64,000 nucleotides of DNA, from NCBI RefSeq assembly GCF_020829665.1, contig NZ_JAIVFT010000025.1:1-64000 (forward strand), given 5' to 3'. The notes below the pieces were generated by a model. It had not been told where the DNA came from. It ran no database searches and saw nothing but the letters and a program-made list of their open reading frames with translations. Source of the stretch: Nostoc sp. CHAB 5824. GTDB lineage: Bacteria; Cyanobacteriota; Cyanobacteriia; Cyanobacteriales; Nostocaceae. A program made the position numbers and the translations under genes. Below are positions 8,263-17,422 of the stretch, piece after piece (position 1 is the stretch's first letter; the number at the start of each line of letters is the position of its first letter).

Positions 8263-9813
8263 CTATAAAGGTGGAGCTGGAAGTGGCTTTGCTGCAACTG
8301 CCAAAGGTGAGCGTCCGCCCCGTCCCACTTCAAACTGATTCATCATATCGTGGTCTTCGTGAACCGCATTGTGGCAGTGTGACATATATTTACCTGTATT
8401 AGGGCCAAACTTACCAATTACTCGTATAGTTTCGTTTTCCCCAACATAAAAGACATCTTTCAACCCACGCTCGTAAGGAAAAGGCGGTTTACCATTACGG
8501 TCAAGCATTAGGCAATCAATTAGGTGAAGGTGGATAGGATGAAACGCACGACCTGATGGGTTAGACAATTTCCAGATTTCAACATCGCCTAATTTAGGAT
8601 TAGCATCAATTCGGGTGTTATTCCAGGCTTTGCCATTGATCACCCACAGACCATTAGAGCGCTCATACTTAAATTCTCTGGTTCGCGCTGCTGAAGATTC
8701 TGGGATAGGCTGGATTGTACGTAACCTGGAGGGAATAGAGCTATTATCTGGTTCACGCCGCACAACATCAAAGCGCATAATTTGATTCGTACCGTCGTAA
8801 TTCGTGTTGTTAGGAAGTCCAAGATTTCGCAGCACTACTTGAGAGCCGACTGGGTATTTAGAAAAGTCAATAATAAATTCATAGCGTTCTGCCGTCGCCA
8901 ACCGGAAATTTTTGACTTTAACTGGTGCGCTCATTAATCCGGCATCAGTGCCAATCATAATAAAATCATCGCCGTTGCTCAGGGCAAGATTATAAGAGCG
9001 CGAAATCGAACCATTCAAGACTCGGAAACGGTACTTACAGGTATCTACCTCCATGCGCGGCCAAGGCGCACCATTAACCAAAATGACATCACCATATTGA
9101 CTAATTTCACCTTGGGTATTAAAGACTAACTTGCCAGTATTAGTAAACTGCTTATCTTGGATAAATAGTGGTACATCGTATTTACCCTTGGGTAAGGGTA
9201 GTCCAAGTTCAAAGTCATCTTGAACAAGGTACATGCCTGCCAAACCCATATAAACATTACGTGCAGTATTATGAATGGCGTGGTCGTGATACCATAACGT
9301 AGCCGCGCGTTTGTTCGGATAGACGTAATCTTTGTAGAAACCCGGTGGTGTCAAATCTTCAGCATAGCCATCGTACTGCGGTAACGATCCCATGCCATGT
9401 AAGTGAACTGATGTTGGTGTATCGACACTATTATTGATAAAGCGAATTATTGATTGTCGCCCTTGACGTTGCTTAATTGTGGGGCCAGGAGCAATACCGT
9501 TATACGCCCATATCTGCGTTGTTAGCCCAGGTAAAATATTAACCTGAGCTTTTTTCATCGTGATCTGGTAGTAATCTGTGGTCGCATTGCTCCGCACTGG
9601 TTTAAGTACTGGCGGTATGGGAAGTTTGATCCTAAAACGAGTAGGCTGAGGACTACCAGCAGTAGCTGCTTGTCCACGAGATAGCAAGCCTATAGGAATC
9701 AGCAAAGAACCACCTGTAAGCGCTCCTAGCTCCAGGGCTTTTCGTCTAGTTATTTTTATCACTTTAATTTCTTTATTGGTGTATTGCGAAATTGGCCTGA
9801 ATGGCTTCAGCAA
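8263..9813 (-). CDS. Multicopper oxidase (CotA/bilirubin-oxidase-like), Tat-exported
   Basis: About 516 aa, the usual size of a three-cupredoxin laccase-like oxidase. All copper motifs are visible: TSVHLHGMG, LWYHDHAIHNTARN, HPIHLHLIDCLML and YMSHCHNAVHEDHDMM, which bind the trinuclear cluster and the type-1 copper. The N-terminus has a twin-arginine-type signal (ITRRKALELGALTGG, hydrophobic stretch, then SRGQAATAG). No ATG starts the frame; TTG at 9811-9813 or an internal GTG just before the Tat motif are candidates. It probably oxidises phenolics, bilins or Mn(II) in the periplasm with reduction of oxygen to water. It lies between the pseudouridine synthase gene and the duplicated 3' end of that gene, suggesting it arrived with a rearrangement. 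Confidence 0.9.
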   Translation of the reverse strand: MLKPFRPISQYTNKEIKVIKITRRKALELGALTGGSLLIPIGLLSRGQAATAGSPQPTRFRIKLPIPPVLKPVRSNATTDYYQITMKKAQVNILPGLTTQIWAYNGIAPGPTIKQRQGRQSIIRFINNSVDTPTSVHLHGMGSLPQYDGYAEDLTPPGFYKDYVYPNKRAATLWYHDHAIHNTARNVYMGLAGMYLVQDDFELGLPLPKGKYDVPLFIQDKQFTNTGKLVFNTQGEISQYGDVILVNGAPWPRMEVDTCKYRFRVLNGSISRSYNLALSNGDDFIMIGTDAGLMSAPVKVKNFRLATAERYEFIIDFSKYPVGSQVVLRNLGLPNNTNYDGTNQIMRFDVVRREPDNSSIPSRLRTIQPIPESSAARTREFKYERSNGLWVINGKAWNNTRIDANPKLGDVEIWKLSNPSGRAFHPIHLHLIDCLMLDRNGKPPFPYERGLKDVFYVGENETIRVIGKFGPNTGKYMSHCHNAVHEDHDMMNQFEVGRGGRSPLAVAAKPLPAPPL

Positions 9814-10280
9814 TCAGTAGATTTGAAAAAGGTTTGAAATACTAAGATTTACGTACTGTACAAACACACCATTTTGTGTATTAAGGTAAATAGGTCATCT
9901 CAGTTTTTTACAAATTATTTTTTATCATTTGCATAGCATTCTTTATATGAATGTACATTTTTGTTTGTTTGTTAAATTTACAAATATATTCCCAAAAAGT
10001 CAACCAGTTAGTAATTAAATTAAACCCCACAAACCTACAAACGGCTTGATTTATGCTTCACTTTTTGCATCTGTACTTCTTTTTAAATTTAGGAAAGTCA
10101 ACACCTTTTTTACTGAATTTTTAAGTTAATGAAATTTTTTTGTACGCTATCTATAAATTCTTGAGTAAGTTATGGAGAGCAAACTTATCTAAAATATTGA
10201 ACCATTCAATGTCTTTCTTTAGTACAGTTAATTGCTGATTATAAGCATTATAGTGTTTTTCCTTTTCTTGTATATAACTC
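9814..10280. other. AT-rich intergenic, no gene seen
   Basis: Very AT-rich (long T and A runs, e.g. around 9905-9935 and 10070-10140) and without any credible reading frame. It probably carries the promoter of the divergently oriented multicopper oxidase gene. A duplicated piece of the pseudouridine synthase gene begins at its right edge. Confidence 0.4.
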
Positions 10281-10611
10281 TTACGTCATCTGTTAACTGT
10301 GGGGAAACCCTGAAAATCGCCCTTATCAAAAAGTTGATTGGCAGCGCGGTAAACCCAGCTTGACACACTTCCAGGTAATGGCGAGAGAAGGTGACTACAG
10401 CCGCGTAGAATTTACGCCGCTAACAGGGCGCACCCATCAGTTGAGGGTTCATGCGGCTGATACACAAGGACTTGGGATTACTATTTTAGGCGATCGCCTT
10501 TATAGATGCCGTGCAGTTACCAGCCGATTACATCTGCACGCTAGGGAACTTCGTTTCGAGCATCCGCAGTTAGAAAAAACCCTGCATTTACATGCAATTA
10601 CGCTTTTTTGA
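10281..10611 (+). pseudogene. Duplicated 3' fragment of the RluA-type pseudouridine synthase gene
   Basis: Bases 10296-10611 match 7831-8146 with only scattered differences and encode the same C-terminal motif TPLTGRTHQLRVHAADTQ. The 15 bases before this (10281-10295, TTACGTCATCTGTTA) match 7628-7642. The copy therefore has an internal deletion equal to 7643-7830 of the parent (188 bases, which also shifts frame). It has no HRLD catalytic segment and no usable start, so it should not give an active enzyme. It is in the same orientation as the parent and the two flank the multicopper oxidase gene. Confidence 0.9.
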
Positions 10612-11063
10612 CAACAATATTAAAATAACGAGTAACTGCTTAATGTATGTATATAGCAATAAGGTTCAGTTAAGAATTTTTGGTACTGATTTTAGACCTG
10701 TAAAGAGGCAAAATTGAACTGGGCTTTGTTCTGCTACACTAATCTTATGTAGAAATATTTAGACTAAATGGCTTGACTTTAGTATTGTTGTAAATTATGT
10801 ATGTAATTCCCTTTAGGGTTTGCGAAATCAAGGTCTGAGCATTAGTATCAATAGCTTGATTAGTTTTCATGCGGCGTTGCATAGAGGGGGGATGAATTGG
10901 TGGTTGAAACCATTGAAAATTCGTTCCAAATTGGGCGAAATCATCCCATAATTCAGCAACGCCAGTTTTCATGCTTCATAGCATAGACAGGCTAAAAATC
11001 CAAATATGAGATTTGTGATTTTCAGCGTGTCTTACTCAATCTTGAATAAGGCTGAAAAACGCA
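10612..11063. other. Intergenic, no gene seen
   Basis: About 450 bases with only a doubtful 75-codon minus-strand frame (10745-10972). Phrases such as TTCAGCAACGCC recur in other decayed parts of the window (12325-12340 in reverse), so this is probably old mobile-element debris. No promoter or structured RNA is evident. Confidence 0.35.
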
Positions 11064-12062
11064 ATGCCAAGACTTAAACTTCTGAGTATCTGGTTGATAG
11101 TGGGTTTATCGTTTAGCCTTTCAGTGTTCATTTCTTCTGTTTTCCCAGACAAAGTTTTAGGTCAGTTTCGTACCAACATTCCCAACGATGCCACGTTACT
11201 TGCACAGCGACAAACCGAAGTTAGTTCGGGTTTCGTGGTTGCGCCTCCGAATAAACCCCTTCGTCCAGCAGAGCGTCTCCGCCGGAATACCTATGGTGAT
11301 GTGGGACTTGCTCCCCTAAGGACAGCGGCTCAGTTAGATCGATTGCTCTATCCTTCTGTTCCGAACCCAATGCCATTAACCAGAGCGATCGGATGGTGAG
11401 TTGTGTGAGCTGTCATACTCCGGTTCAAAGAACTGGTCGGTCACCTGCTGTTGGCGATCCATCCTTGGGTACTGATGCAGCAGCGGTTGTAGACATTCTC
11501 AGTTACCGTTGGACACCAATTTTCTCGGATCTGATTCTGCATAAAGGCCCCACCATTGATGCTGAACGGTTTGCACCAACTCCGCGCGATCCAATCCTTG
11601 TGAGCCTATCCACAGTCGTTGGTAGTGACCGATTGAATTTCAAGACGTATGATCTGCCCCGTAACCTAACTGATGATATCTTTTCAAACCAGAAAGCAAC
11701 TGCTAAGGGTGAAGAGTTCCGTACACCGCCTCTGATGGGGATTGGTAAGGTTGGCCCCCCATTCTTGCATGATGGTAGTGTCTACTTGAGTACCCTCACT
11801 CGTGACACAACGCCTGCGGGTACCGTGTTTACCAATAGGAAAGTGACCAATGCACCGTTGCTTGTTCGTTCTGTAGACGATGCGCTTCGTGCCGCGATTG
11901 AGCTACATGATCTGCCTGCACCCGATGACTATAAGACTTCTAAGCAGCCGGGTGGAGGATGCCCTGTTCCTCCGGGTGGCAAAGTGCGAAGTTATCGGTC
12001 GTTTCCGTTATCTAACATCTTCTGATCAACAAGCGATAATTGATTTCTTGAAGGAGTTGTAG
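11064..12062 (+). pseudogene. Frameshifted di-haem cytochrome c peroxidase-like gene
   Basis: Three consecutive frames appear to belong to one former gene. The first (11064-11399) has a signal peptide (LSIWLIVGLSFSLSVFISSV). The second (11393-12025) starts just before the haem motif CVSCHTP and includes FRTPPLMGIGKVGPPFLHDG, a segment typical of MauG/CcpA-type cytochrome c peroxidases. The third provides the natural ending LTSSDQQAIIDFLKEL at 12062. Shifts lie near 11393-11399 and 11975-12000. Only one CxxCH is visible and the overall length is short for the family, so parts are also missing. The product would have been a periplasmic haem protein. I infer loss of function, barring sequencing errors. 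Confidence 0.75.
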
Positions 12063-12393
12063 TGGCTCTTCAATATCTCTAATATGGATTGTTTGTGAAT
12101 TTTACTAGGGGGACGTTCTTAAGAACGTTCCTTATTTTGATGCAGGTATGCGATCGAGGTCATCATGTCATATTCGCGTTGCTTCCACCGAAAACTATGA
12201 CAATCGACTTGCTTTTTAAATTTTTATGTGATAATTTCTGCTTGTAGAAATACAACGGTTATACGACCGATTTACCGTATTTTATGAGAATGATATCAAA
12301 GACTCTCATTCTTATCTTTTTTGGCGTTGCTGAATGAAGGGGTAAACTGGGCTATATGGGTATAATTTGATACTCTTAATAAGAAGTAATTAT
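12063..12393. other. Intergenic, no gene seen
   Basis: AT-rich spacer between two decayed genes. A small inverted repeat (GGACGTTCTTAAGAACGTTCC) is centred near 12120. No promoter or reading frame can be supported. Confidence 0.3.
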
Positions 12394-13087
12394 TTAATTG
12401 AGTACCTCAACATTTGTTCTGATTTGGAATAGCATACATAAAGTTTTGCGATGAAGGCGTGCAAGATAATGACTAACCCTTGTATTTTCGTTTTCCACCC
12501 TTGTCATATATATTTTACTCAAAATTTGGTCTTTATCAGGGATAAAATTTGGGTAAACCTTCCAGCCATCGGTCACATAAAAATAGCTTTTCCACTCTTT
12601 AACAGTTTCCCACAATGGTTTAAAAGTTTCAGCACTATGATCTCCTAAAGCCCACGCTAAAATACCCTGACTAAAGTGATTTACTGCCGTCCACAGCCAG
12701 ATTTTGTTTTTTTTGAACCTATGAATGTTTCTAATTTGTCTAGTTCTCCAACTTCTGGAACGATATCTTCTTTTGCTACATCTAGGAGTTTTTATCTCAA
12801 TTGTTTAACCCAATAAATGATACTAGTATGATGTACACCTTTAACTCGTTCAATGGCACGAAAACCCATGCTATTAAGGTACATTTTTTAACATTCTTGT
12901 TTCACCTCATCAGAATATTCTTTCGGCGGATCATACACTTCAATAAATTGGCGTTAGCGTTCGCGTAGCGTCTCGTAGAGAAGCGGGGCGGAACGCACGT
13001 CGCATCTAGTACAAATGTGATGAAAGTTTACCTCTTCGCTTTCCGTTCTTGCGAATTTCCGTAGACTCGCAGTGTAGACATTGCACG
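12394..13087 (-). pseudogene. IS1-family transposase relic
   Basis: Minus-strand fragments in several frames line up with cyanobacterial IS1-type InsA/InsB. They are CLHCESTEIRKNGKRRGK at the start (zinc-finger part, from a GTG near 13087), PKEYSDEVKQ, then VGELD and GSKK segments, and YVTDGWKVYPNFIPDKDQ with YMTRVENENTRVSHYLARL near the C-terminus. Frameshifts separate them. An interspersed palindromic repeat has inserted at about 12952-13010. Function is lost. The 109 bases just upstream of the start recur, inverted, at 36580-36695. Confidence 0.8.
12952..13010. repeat. Interspersed palindromic repeat nested in the IS1 relic
   Basis: The stretch GCGTTAGCGTTCGCGTAGCG / TCTCGTAGAGAAGCGGGGC is a copy of the same GC-rich short repeat family found at 30284-30371 and 30980-31007. 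It splits the transposase N-terminal coding region, so it inserted after the IS arrived. Confidence 0.6.
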
Positions 13088-13092
13088 GTAGA

Positions 13093-13201
13093 TAAGCTAT
13101 TACGCTTTGAAATTACACAGTCACTTCCTAAGTTCGTTGACCGCTGACGGTTAACTGTCACCAGTCAACAGCCAACACGAAAAGATGTGCAAGTTAAATG
13201 C
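13093..13201 (-). repeat. 109-bp repeat, copy A (upstream end of IS1 relic)
   Basis: Reverse complement of 36580-36695. The two copies are essentially identical apart from a 7-base difference in a GTTGACT-repeat stretch. In this copy it abuts the IS1 transposase start, so it likely contains the left end of that insertion sequence. Confidence 0.8.
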
Positions 13202-13253
13202 GCGACAGCTTAACCTCAATTCATTTCTCTATTATGCAAAGCCTCAAAATTAT

Positions 13254-13463
13254 ATGACTAAAGTATTAATTCTCGATGCCAACCAACAACCCTTATATCC
13301 AGTACGCATCAGCCGTGCTAGGCTGCTATTGTCACAAGGTAAAGCTACGGTATTCCAGCGATATCCCTTTACTATAATTTTGAAGGAGTCCCTTTCTCGT
13401 CTAAAACTTGAGCAGCTTGGCTTCAAGATTCACCCTGGCATTAAAATAATTCGTAATTCGTAA
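13254..13463 (+). pseudogene. IscB (RRXRR/HNH) N-terminal remnant
   Basis: The 70 residues from the ATG at 13254 match the N-terminus of IscB-type nucleases: LILDANQQPLYPVRISRARL, then GKATVFQRYPFTIILK, and the beginning of the first RuvC segment (FKIHPGIK, normally K-I-D-P-G-S-K). The frame stops just there, before any catalytic RuvC or HNH domain. The downstream bases (13460-13540) are AT-rich repetitive spacer. IscB proteins are RNA-guided nucleases carried by IS200/IS605-type elements. This is a truncated, inactive copy. Confidence 0.8.
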
Positions 13464-13574
13464 TACTCGCCTCCGGCGAGAAGCAAGCTACGTAATTTGT
13501 AATTGAATTTTTAACTACAAATTACGAATTAGTAATTAGTTAATCTTAGTCGCCTCCCAAACGGAGGAATATAG

Positions 13575-14246
13575 ATGACGAACCACATTATCTTGGAACC
13601 ATTGCCAGAAGACCAATGGTTTATTGAGAGCCAGGAACTAAGATCCTTTGTGGCAACAGTGCGTGAAATTAGTGCTAATACTGCTGGTGATCGCACCCAA
13701 ACTCTCGCTAAACTAGAACCCTATTTTCAAGAACTGCTCGCCGAACAGGAATGGCTACCTGAAAAGTTTGCCCAAATCAATCCCGAAAGCAGGATGGGCG
13801 GTGGTATTGGTCAGTGGCTACTTTATCGCGTCAAAGACCGTTCACTGTCAGTCTTTAGTTTGGTCATTCCCCCAGGTTCAACGACTCCCGTCCACGACCA
13901 TTTAGCCTGGGGATTGATTGGTTTATACAAAGGCAATCAAGAAGAAACAGTCTATCGCCGTGTAGATAACGGCAATGCTGAAGGACACGCACAATTACAA
14001 ATAACTGAAGTGCGATCGCTTCAAGTAGGAGATATCTACCGCCTCTTACCTCCAGATGGTGATATCCACGCCGTCAAAACTACATCCCAGAGCGCATCTG
14101 TATCTATCCATGTTCTGGGTAATGATACTGGTTGCATCTTGCGTCACCAGTTCATACCAGAATCTCAGAGCGTCAAATCTTTTCGCTCTGGATATTCCAA
14201 CGCTCCCTGCAAAGAAGAAGAAAAAGAACATGCCCAAGTACGCTAG
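13575..14246 (+). CDS. Cupin-fold cysteine dioxygenase-like metalloenzyme
   Basis: A 223-residue protein of the predicted metal-dependent double-stranded beta-helix group related to cysteine dioxygenase. The iron-binding signature TTPVHDHLAWGLIGLYKG (two His) occurs near residue 108, a downstream His in DGDIHAVKTT completes the three-His site, and HDH-x-W resembles CDO type enzymes. It probably oxidises a thiol or related small molecule. AGGAGGAA-like sequence (GGAGGAATATAG) precedes the ATG. The last 17 bases overlap the class II aldolase gene, suggesting translational coupling. Confidence 0.8.
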   Translation: MTNHIILEPLPEDQWFIESQELRSFVATVREISANTAGDRTQTLAKLEPYFQELLAEQEWLPEKFAQINPESRMGGGIGQWLLYRVKDRSLSVFSLVIPPGSTTPVHDHLAWGLIGLYKGNQEETVYRRVDNGNAEGHAQLQITEVRSLQVGDIYRLLPPDGDIHAVKTTSQSASVSIHVLGNDTGCILRHQFIPESQSVKSFRSGYSNAPCKEEEKEHAQVR

Positions 14247-14991
14247 ACCACAACCTCCTGTATTCGAGCGAGTTGAAGACGAACGTCTGCACCGCAAACA
14301 ACGCCTAGCTGCTGCCTTTCGCCTGTTTGGCAAATTTGGTTTCAGCGAGGGAATCGCAGGCCATATTACGGCTCGTGACCCGGAGTTTACAGATCATTTT
14401 TGGGTCAATCCATTAGGAACATACTTCGGTCATATCCGAGTTTCTGACCTGATCTTGGTTAACAGAGAAGGTGAAGTGGTTAAAGGTGATGCTGAAGTGA
14501 ATCGAGCTGCTTTCGCCATCCATTCTCAGATTCATGAAGTTCGACCTGATGTAATCGCGGCGGCTCACGCCCATTCACTTTATGGTAAAGCCTGGTCTAG
14601 TTTAGGTCGTCTTCTTGACCCCTTGACTCAAGATTCCTGTGCTTTTTATGAAGATCATGCCCTGTTTGATGACTTCACAGGTGTTGTTTTAGAAACTTCT
14701 GAAGGTCAGCGATTGGCGCAAGCCTTGGGGTCAAACAAAGCCATAATCCTGCGTAACCACAGCATTTTAACTGTGGGACATACGGTAGATGAAGCTGCCT
14801 TTTGGTACATTAACTTAGAGCGATCGTGCCAAGCCCAATTACTGGCAGAAGCTGCGGGTAGACCCACTACTATCAAACACGAAACAGCCCGTTTAACACA
14901 AACTCAAGTGGGGTCACATACAAGTGGGTGGTTCAGCTTTCAGCCACTTTACGACAGGATTGTACGCGAAGAACCTGATTTGCTGAATTAG
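14230..14991 (+). CDS. Class II aldolase/adducin family protein
   Basis: 254 residues. The zinc-binding HAHSLYGKAW motif (residues ~105-115), a third His in RNHSILTVGHTVDEA (residues ~175-190) and FGFSEGIAGHITARDP are typical of the aldolase class II / adducin head domain. These enzymes cleave or isomerise sugar-phosphate-like substrates; the substrate here is not apparent. The start ATG at 14230 has AAGAAGAAG just upstream and gives the normal family N-terminus, whereas the frame could be extended to 14056 only inside the preceding gene. It overlaps the cupin gene by 17 bases. Confidence 0.87.
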   Translation: MPKYARPQPPVFERVEDERLHRKQRLAAAFRLFGKFGFSEGIAGHITARDPEFTDHFWVNPLGTYFGHIRVSDLILVNREGEVVKGDAEVNRAAFAIHSQIHEVRPDVIAAAHAHSLYGKAWSSLGRLLDPLTQDSCAFYEDHALFDDFTGVVLETSEGQRLAQALGSNKAIILRNHSILTVGHTVDEAAFWYINLERSCQAQLLAEAAGRPTTIKHETARLTQTQVGSHTSGWFSFQPLYDRIVREEPDLLN

Positions 14992-15144
14992 TGCTGTGTT
15001 TTTAACCACTGAAATAATAGACGGGGAAGTATCTATTTCCCCTGCTTTACGCTATTTTTTATGTCAAATTTCCCTAAATTTATTTATATACTCCGGTAAA
15101 CCTATAGACTTATAGTATTAGTATAGCTCAAAAAAATCATTTTG

Positions 15145-16263
15145 ATGATTACCCTAATCTTTCGCCGTTTCATTGCCAAGTGGATATCGTTGATAAAACT
15201 CAGGGATATCCCTTTTAACAACCAACATAAAGTATTCTTTTTTTCTATTTTGCCAATAGTAGGAGCTTTTGTGACGGGTCTTTGTCTAAGCTTGCTATTT
15301 GCTGCCTGTTCATCGACATCGACTGTTAATTCTTCTAACCCCAGTGCCACATCTGTTAGTAATTCTGCTTCCAATAAAGCAACAATAGTCAGATTTGGCT
15401 ATCAAAAATCGACTATTCTACTTAGAACTAAGGGTGTTTTAGAAAAGCGTTTGACACCAGAAGGTATCACTGTACAGTGGACTGAATTTCAAGCGGGGCC
15501 CCAACTACTAGAAGCCATGAATGTGGGTAGTATTGACATCGGCCCTGTAGGAGAATCACCGCCAATATTTGCCCAAGCAGCCGGAGCATCACTAACTTAT
15601 GTTGTCGGTACTGCTGCTAGTCCTGCTGGTTCAGCAATTCTTGTTCCTCAAAATTCACAAATTCAAAAACTTACTGACTTGAAAGGCAAAAAAGTTGCCT
15701 TTCAAAAAGGGTCTAGTGCCCACTTATTGTTAGTCCAAGCTTTAGAAAAAGCTGGATTAAAATATACAGACATTGAACCTAAATATTTAGCACCATCTGA
15801 TGCCCGCGCTGCATTTGTTAAGGGTAGTGTAGATGCTTGGGTAATTTGGGACCCATTCTATGCAGCGGCTCAAGAGGCAACTAAAGCCAGAGTCCTAATT
15901 GATGGCACAGGAATTAATAAACAGGGAGGATATTATTTGATGGCCCGCAAATTTGTCACTGAAAATCCCCAAACTGTCAAGCTAATACTGGAGGAAATTC
16001 AAAATTTAGAAGAATGGTCTAAACAGAATCGAGAAGAAGTAGCAAAAACTCTAGCACCTGTATTAGGAATTGACCTAGAAACGATGAGAAAAGCTACCAA
16101 TAGGCGGACTTTTGGCATTGTGCCAATTGACGACAATCTGATAAATCTACAACAAGGTGTTGCGGATACATATTATAAATTAAAGTTAATTCCCAAAAAG
16201 GTAAGTGTGAGGGATGCAGTATTGACAAAAGAACAATACGCTGCATTTTCACCAAAAACTTAA
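15145..16263 (+). CDS. ssuA: Sulfonate-type ABC transporter substrate-binding lipoprotein
   Basis: About 372 aa of the SsuA/TauA (NMT1-like) family. After a basic N-terminus there is a hydrophobic segment ending in the lipobox LLFAAC, followed by a Ser/Thr/Asn-rich linker. The binding domain includes VRFGYQKS, GSIDIGPVGESPPIFAQAAG, LKGKKVAFQKGSSAHLL and VDAWVIWDPFYAAAQ. It should capture aliphatic sulfonates or similar anions in the periplasm. No permease or ATPase gene lies next to it, so it works with a transporter encoded elsewhere or the operon has been split. The start may be ATG 15145 (a TTG precedes it). Confidence 0.85.
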   Translation: MITLIFRRFIAKWISLIKLRDIPFNNQHKVFFFSILPIVGAFVTGLCLSLLFAACSSTSTVNSSNPSATSVSNSASNKATIVRFGYQKSTILLRTKGVLEKRLTPEGITVQWTEFQAGPQLLEAMNVGSIDIGPVGESPPIFAQAAGASLTYVVGTAASPAGSAILVPQNSQIQKLTDLKGKKVAFQKGSSAHLLLVQALEKAGLKYTDIEPKYLAPSDARAAFVKGSVDAWVIWDPFYAAAQEATKARVLIDGTGINKQGGYYLMARKFVTENPQTVKLILEEIQNLEEWSKQNREEVAKTLAPVLGIDLETMRKATNRRTFGIVPIDDNLINLQQGVADTYYKLKLIPKKVSVRDAVLTKEQYAAFSPKT

Positions 16264-16306
16264 ACTAGTTCAATGAATCGGCTGTAGGGGCGTACAGATG
16301 TACATT

Positions 16307-16502
16307 GGTGTCAACTTAAGCTAAAAATAGCTTAACTGTTGGCTGACTCACCCGCCTTGAACTAAAGTTCTTTGGCTTTTAGCTAAAGTCATCTAAAGAT
16401 GACTAAAGATTTGGGGAATTTAGTCATCTAAAAGATGACTTTTACTATTAGCAAGGAACTTCAGTTCCTTGCGGGACACCACTTTTACGTTAAGTTGACA
16501 CC
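16307..16502. mobile_element. MITE-like element, 196 bp, 13-bp terminal inverted repeats
   Basis: The ends are GGTGTCAACTTAA (16307-16319) and its exact complement TTAAGTTGACACC (16490-16502). Inside are nested hairpins: GTCATCTAAAGATGAC and GTCATCTAAAAGATGAC, and a pair of AACTAAAGTTC / GGAACTTCAGTTCC arms. It has no coding capacity. It sits immediately upstream of the nitroreductase gene, so it may affect its expression. A target-site duplication was not clear. Confidence 0.7.
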
Positions 16503-16582
16503 TATGATAAATGTATGCCCTTACAAATGGAATTGGTATTAGTGGCAAAAGAACTGGCAATTTTGGAATCTTGGAATTGATT

Positions 16583-17404
16583 ATGACTAATCCTACAGAA
16601 CTATTGCGATCGCGCTACGGTGAAATCCCCTTCAATCCCGAAATTGAATGGAATGATTCCCTGACGGCACTACTATCTCATCGTTCAATTCGGTCTTATC
16701 TATCTGACCCTCTACCGCCAGGAACTCTGGAGTTACTAATTGCAGCCGCCCAATCTGCATCTACTTCCTCTAATTTGCAAACCTGGAGTGTGGTAGCAGT
16801 TGAAGATCAACAGCGCAAAGAGGAGTTATCCAAATTAGCAGGAAACCAAGCACACATTAAGCAGGTTCCTTTATTCTTGGTTTGGTTAGCAGACTTAGCG
16901 CGTCTCAGTTACGTTGCTGACAGTCGCGGCATATCTCATGATGCGCTGGAATACCTGGAAATGTTTGTGATGGCAACAATCGATGCAACTTTGGCGGCGC
17001 AAAACGCAACAGTAGCAGCCGAGTCACTCGGTTTAGGAACAGTGTATATCGGTGCAATCCGCAACCGCCCGCAAGAGGTAGCAGAGATATTGAATTTGCC
17101 TTCCTCTGTGTATGCTGTGTTTGGGCTATGTGTAGGCTATCCGAATCCAGAGGTAGAAGCAGCGATTAAGCCACGTTTGCCACAATCAGCCGTGCTGCAC
17201 CGCGAAACTTATAAATTGGCAGATCAAGAAGAAGCGATCGCTCACTACAACAACATCATCAAAGAATTCTATACTGAACAAAAGATGAATGTCCCTGGCG
17301 ATTGGTCAGAACACTCAGCCCAACGGATCGCAACCGTAGAATCACTGAGAGGACGCGATCGCTTGCGTGAAGCTCTCAATCACCTCGGCTTCAAGTTACT
17401 GTAA
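16583..17404 (+). CDS. NfsA-like FMN nitroreductase family protein
   Basis: About 273 residues. HRSIRSYLSDPLPPGTLELL at the N-terminus is the flavin-binding opening of oxygen-insensitive NADPH nitroreductases, followed by AAQSASTSSNLQTWSVV and LGLGTVYIGAIRN, and CVGYPNPEVE near residue 195. These enzymes reduce nitro compounds, quinones or flavins with NAD(P)H. The ATG at 16583 gives the usual start; an in-frame ATG at 16511 adds 24 residues without homology and lies at the edge of the MITE. It ends 18 bases before the SDR gene, so both are probably cotranscribed. Confidence 0.87.
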   Translation: MTNPTELLRSRYGEIPFNPEIEWNDSLTALLSHRSIRSYLSDPLPPGTLELLIAAAQSASTSSNLQTWSVVAVEDQQRKEELSKLAGNQAHIKQVPLFLVWLADLARLSYVADSRGISHDALEYLEMFVMATIDATLAAQNATVAAESLGLGTVYIGAIRNRPQEVAEILNLPSSVYAVFGLCVGYPNPEVEAAIKPRLPQSAVLHRETYKLADQEEAIAHYNNIIKEFYTEQKMNVPGDWSEHSAQRIATVESLRGRDRLREALNHLGFKLL

Positions 17405-17422
17405 ACAAAAAAAATCAAGATT

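Noticed and set aside
10745..10972. 75-codon minus-strand frame
   Set aside because: No start context or domain; it appears to be debris with phrases repeated in decayed IS regions.
14056..14229. Longer N-terminus of the class II aldolase
   Set aside because: The extension lies wholly within the cupin gene in another frame; the ATG at 14230 gives the normal start.
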